Source: Ilumatobacteraceae bacterium
GTDB lineage: Bacteria; Actinomycetota; Acidimicrobiia; Acidimicrobiales; Ilumatobacteraceae
Direction: 5' to 3'
NCBI GenBank assembly: GCA_021741795.1
Contig: JAIOXC010000076.1
Span: forward strand, 1 to 6,407
DNA: 6,407 nt
Shown: piece after piece, positions 4,265 to 6,407 of the stretch
How the letters are laid out: the number at the start of each line of letters is the position of its first letter
Position numbering within the stretch: the stretch's first letter is position 1
Translations under genes and position numbers: made by a program
Notes under the pieces: model-generated
What the model saw: the letters and a program-made list of their open reading frames with translations, nothing else
What the model was told of the DNA's origin: nothing
The model's database searches: none

Positions 4265-6407
4265 GTGCGGAACTCAATTCGAAAATACATTTCGTGGCTT
4301 TTCCGCGCACGCCAACTCGCTCTTCTTTCCGCATTGGCATTGCTGTTGTCGACGCTTGCTTTAGGAATTTCTAGTTCCGCTGTTCAGGCTGCTGATGTTG
4401 TAACAAACGTTTCCGGGGTTGCAGGAAATGCATCAGTTGCACTTTCCTGGACAGCGCCAGACACAAACTTGCCGCTAACGTTCGGCGCAACTTCTGATGC
4501 AGCAGTTGGTCATGGAAACCTCGGTGGAGGAAGTGCAGCATCCAACCTCGACTGTCCAACTGATTACGCAATTACTGGAATTGGAACTGGAACTGGCAGC
4601 ACCATCGTTCAGGCACGGTGCACAAAAATCAATTCGGACGGAACGGTCAATTCCGCTCACACTTCAACTTTGACGTGGTTTAGTGGCGGTGCATCAAGGT
4701 GGTCGTACTGCTCAGCAGGGAAAGTTGCCATCTCGATTTTGGGTGGAAGCAACTGGTTGCAAAGCATGGCGTTGTCGTGTGCGACGCCTCCGGGGGTATC
4801 CGACACTCCAGAAACAACTACATGGCCGGCAACGGCCACTGGAACAGTAAAGGGTTCTGCTTGTCCAGCGGGGAAGATCGTAAAGGGGTTTTATGCTCGG
4901 TCTGGAGCTTGGATCGATGCGGTTCGTTCGCGTTGCGCAACATTTGGCACCGCACCGTTTACTGATTTTGCTATTCAGTACTCGAGCAACAGCGGCTCGA
5001 CCTGGACCACATTTCCTCACACGGCTTCTAATGCCACATCGAGAACTGTTACTGGCCTGACGAACGGAACGTCGTACATTTTCCGTGTCGCGCATGTTGC
5101 GGCAGGTACAACTGGCACGTATTCCGATCCCTCCTCGGCGTATATTCCGTACACAACTCCTGCGGCTCCGTCTGGCCTTTCTGGAGTACGTGGAAACGCC
5201 CAGGTTGCACTTACTTGGTCAGCGCCAACGGCAAACAACGGACGGGAAGTGACCGATTATGTCGTGCAGTATTCGAGCAACAGCGGAAGTACGTGGACGA
5301 CGTTTTCCGATGGGGTGTCGACGACAACATCTGCAACAGTAACTGGGCTCACTAATGGCACCAGTTATGTATTCAAGGTTGCAGCCGTAAACCTGGCCGG
5401 TACCGGAACGTACACAGCAAACTCTTCTGCATTGATTCCTGCAACTGTTCCCAACGCTCCAACTGGTTTAACAGGAACGTTCGGAAATGCGTCTGTTTCA
5501 CTTACATGGACAGCACCAGCAACTGGCGGTAGCGCGCTTACCGACTACCTCACTCAGTATTCGTCTGACGGTACAACGTGGACACAATTTCCGGACGGAA
5601 CAGTTTCTCCAACTGCCAGCTCAACGGTTACAGGTTTAACGAATTACGCCACCTATTACTTCAGGGTTGCTGCAGTTAACGCAATTGGCACCGGTGCATA
5701 TTCTTCGGCAATCTCGGTGATTCCAGGTGTTACCCCCGGCAGTGTTGGAACAACAATTGCAACTATTGGAAATACTCAAATTGGATTGAGCTGGACCATA
5801 AATCCCTCCGGTGCCTCGTCGGTAACTGATTGGTTGGTCCAGTATTCAACTAACAACACCACATGGACAACATTTAGCGACGGTGTTTCGACGACAACTT
5901 CTGCGACGATCACTGGACTAACGAACGGCACGTTGTATTACTTCAGAGTTGCACCAATTAACCCGGCAACAACAGGAGCATTTGGTCAGGGTGTTTCTGC
6001 AACGCCGCGCACTACGCCAAACGCACCAATCATCACCACACTTACCCCCGGCGACAGGCAAGTTGCTGTTTCGTGGAGTGCTCCTGCAAACGGTGGAAGC
6101 GCAATTACAGATTACGACTTGGAGTACTCGTCAAACAGCGGTTCAACATGGACTGCCTGGGCTGCGAATACCACCTCGACTGCTACTTCGGTAACGGTGA
6201 CGGGACTTACGAATGGAACGTCGTATGTCTTCCGCGTACTTGCCAAGAACGCTGCAGGAAGCAGTGCAAACTCGTCAACATCTGCAGCATCAATTCCTTG
6301 CGTGGTTCCAACTGCTCCAGGGCAACCAATTTTGACTGCAGGTGACCGACAGATCTCGGTCACGTGGACTGCACCTACGAGCAACGGCGGTCGAGCAATT
6401 ACGGACT
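4265..6407 (+). CDS. Secreted fibronectin type III repeat protein with inserted Cys-pair domain (3' end outside window)
   Basis: The frame is open from a TAA at 4259 to the window edge. The first start codon is GTG 4265, giving at least 714 residues with no stop. A signal peptide is plain: basic n-region (MRNSIRKY, RAR), hydrophobic core at about residues 18-35, and cleavage expected after AVQA (residue 42). The mature part begins as an FN3 domain (44-66), is interrupted by a Cys-rich insert (about 67-231), resumes (232-294), and continues with FN3 domains at about 299-392, 396-487, 491-581 and 585-678, plus a partial one from 682. Each has the FN3 tryptophan (SWTAP or TWSAP type), a tyrosine strand (DYxxQYSS type) and the GLTNGTSYxFRV segment. 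Such proteins are exported and usually act at the cell surface or outside it in adhesion or polymer binding. Any catalytic domain or wall anchor must lie downstream of 6407. Start choice rests on the signal peptide, since there is no Shine-Dalgarno. Confidence 0.88.
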   Translation, partial: MRNSIRKYISWLFRARQLALLSALALLLSTLALGISSSAVQAADVVTNVSGVAGNASVALSWTAPDTNLPLTFGATSDAAVGHGNLGGGSAASNLDCPTDYAITGIGTGTGSTIVQARCTKINSDGTVNSAHTSTLTWFSGGASRWSYCSAGKVAISILGGSNWLQSMALSCATPPGVSDTPETTTWPATATGTVKGSACPAGKIVKGFYARSGAWIDAVRSRCATFGTAPFTDFAIQYSSNSGSTWTTFPHTASNATSRTVTGLTNGTSYIFRVAHVAAGTTGTYSDPSSAYIPYTTPAAPSGLSGVRGNAQVALTWSAPTANNGREVTDYVVQYSSNSGSTWTTFSDGVSTTTSATVTGLTNGTSYVFKVAAVNLAGTGTYTANSSALIPATVPNAPTGLTGTFGNASVSLTWTAPATGGSALTDYLTQYSSDGTTWTQFPDGTVSPTASSTVTGLTNYATYYFRVAAVNAIGTGAYSSAISVIPGVTPGSVGTTIATIGNTQIGLSWTINPSGASSVTDWLVQYSTNNTTWTTFSDGVSTTTSATITGLTNGTLYYFRVAPINPATTGAFGQGVSATPRTTPNAPIITTLTPGDRQVAVSWSAPANGGSAITDYDLEYSSNSGSTWTAWAANTTSTATSVTVTGLTNGTSYVFRVLAKNAAGSSANSSTSAASIPCVVPTAPGQPILTAGDRQISVTWTAPTSNGGRAITD
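4463..4957 (+). other. Three-fold cysteine-pair insert inside the first FN3 domain
   Basis: Protein region (residues about 67-231 of the secreted protein) lying between the FN3 B strand (VALSWTAP) and C strand (FAIQYSS). It contains six cysteines in three pairs, C97/C119, C149/C172 and C200/C224, with 21-23 residues inside each pair and 51-52 between repeats. Repeats 1 and 3 begin CP and carry a G-rich centre (TGIGTGTGS; KGFYARSGAW) ending in ARC or SRC; repeat 2 is more diverged. Three-fold ~52-residue repeats with a C-P-x-G start and a terminal cysteine recall the vitelline membrane outer layer protein I and jacalin-like beta-prism folds, often carbohydrate binders. The family name is inference; the repeat pattern is seen directly. 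Confidence 0.55.
5159..6406 (+). repeat. Tandem FN3 domain array (four complete, one partial)
   Basis: Protein-level repeats of about 91-94 residues start near 5159, 5450, 5735, 6017 and 6308, the last cut by the window edge. Linkers are short and proline-rich (IPATVPNAP, TPRTTPNAP, IPCVVPTAP). Domain starting at 5735 is the most diverged at its N-terminus, with NPSGASSVTDW in place of the usual NGGxxITDY. DNA identity between copies is limited, so this is a protein repeat rather than a recent DNA duplication. Confidence 0.85.

Noticed and set aside
4149..4364. 71-residue + strand reading frame at the start of the surface-protein region
   Set aside because: It overlaps the signal-peptide coding region in another frame, has no ribosome binding site, begins inside an inverted repeat, and has a composition (runs of Phe and Cys) typical of a frame shadow.
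5017..6384. Two - strand reading frames (5017-5238 and 6112-6384) that resemble each other
   Set aside because: Their similarity is only the mirror of the FN3 repeats on the + strand; neither has a start signal or a known domain.
1..6407. CRISPR array, insertion sequence, integrase or defence island
   Set aside because: No evenly spaced direct DNA repeats with unique spacers, no transposase or recombinase motifs, and no attachment-site duplication next to the tRNAs could be seen.

Overview
The window reads as ordinary chromosomal DNA from a bacterium of moderate GC, about half by eye. The most likely source is an actinobacterium, possibly a planktonic Acidimicrobiia-type lineage. The grounds are the gene families, frequent GTG starts, weak or absent Shine-Dalgarno sites, and -10-like boxes placed as for leaderless transcripts. 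The lineage is an inference and is not proven by any marker here. All five protein genes lie on the + strand, and two tRNA genes lie on the - strand between the second and third of them.

Layout. (1) Bases 2-790 hold the 3' part of a TrmA/RumA-type RNA m5U methyltransferase with its catalytic motifs. (2) Bases 817-2022 encode a 12-helix MFS transporter with no stop codon of its own before the tRNA; it ends inside the antisense tRNA-Lys gene. (3) Bases 1968-2211 carry tRNA-Lys(CTT) and tRNA-His(GTG), both on the - strand. They are separated by a perfect 11-bp hairpin that looks like the tRNA-His terminator and abuts a candidate tRNA-Lys promoter. (4) Bases 2237-3637 encode a class III, PLP-dependent aminotransferase resembling glutamate-1-semialdehyde aminomutase. 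It is followed after 7 nt by a small zinc-ribbon/two-helix DUF983 membrane protein (3645-4055), so these two probably share a transcript. (5) Bases 4056-4264 are AT-rich and non-coding, with several overlapping inverted repeats and a possible leaderless promoter. (6) From 4265 to the right edge runs an open-ended secreted protein of at least 714 residues. It has a clear signal peptide, a split fibronectin type III (FN3) domain carrying a ~165-residue insert, four complete FN3 domains, and the start of a further one.

The genes do not form one obvious pathway. The first two may be co-transcribed, and the aminotransferase and DUF983 genes probably are. The surface protein has its own regulatory region.

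The most unusual item is the insert in the first FN3 domain. It contains three cysteine pairs at a ~51-residue period (C97/C119, C149/C172, C200/C224). That suggests a three-fold, disulfide-stapled domain, perhaps a beta-prism of the VMO-I or jacalin-like type, placed in an FN3 loop. I see no CRISPR array, insertion sequence, phage module or recognisable defence system.
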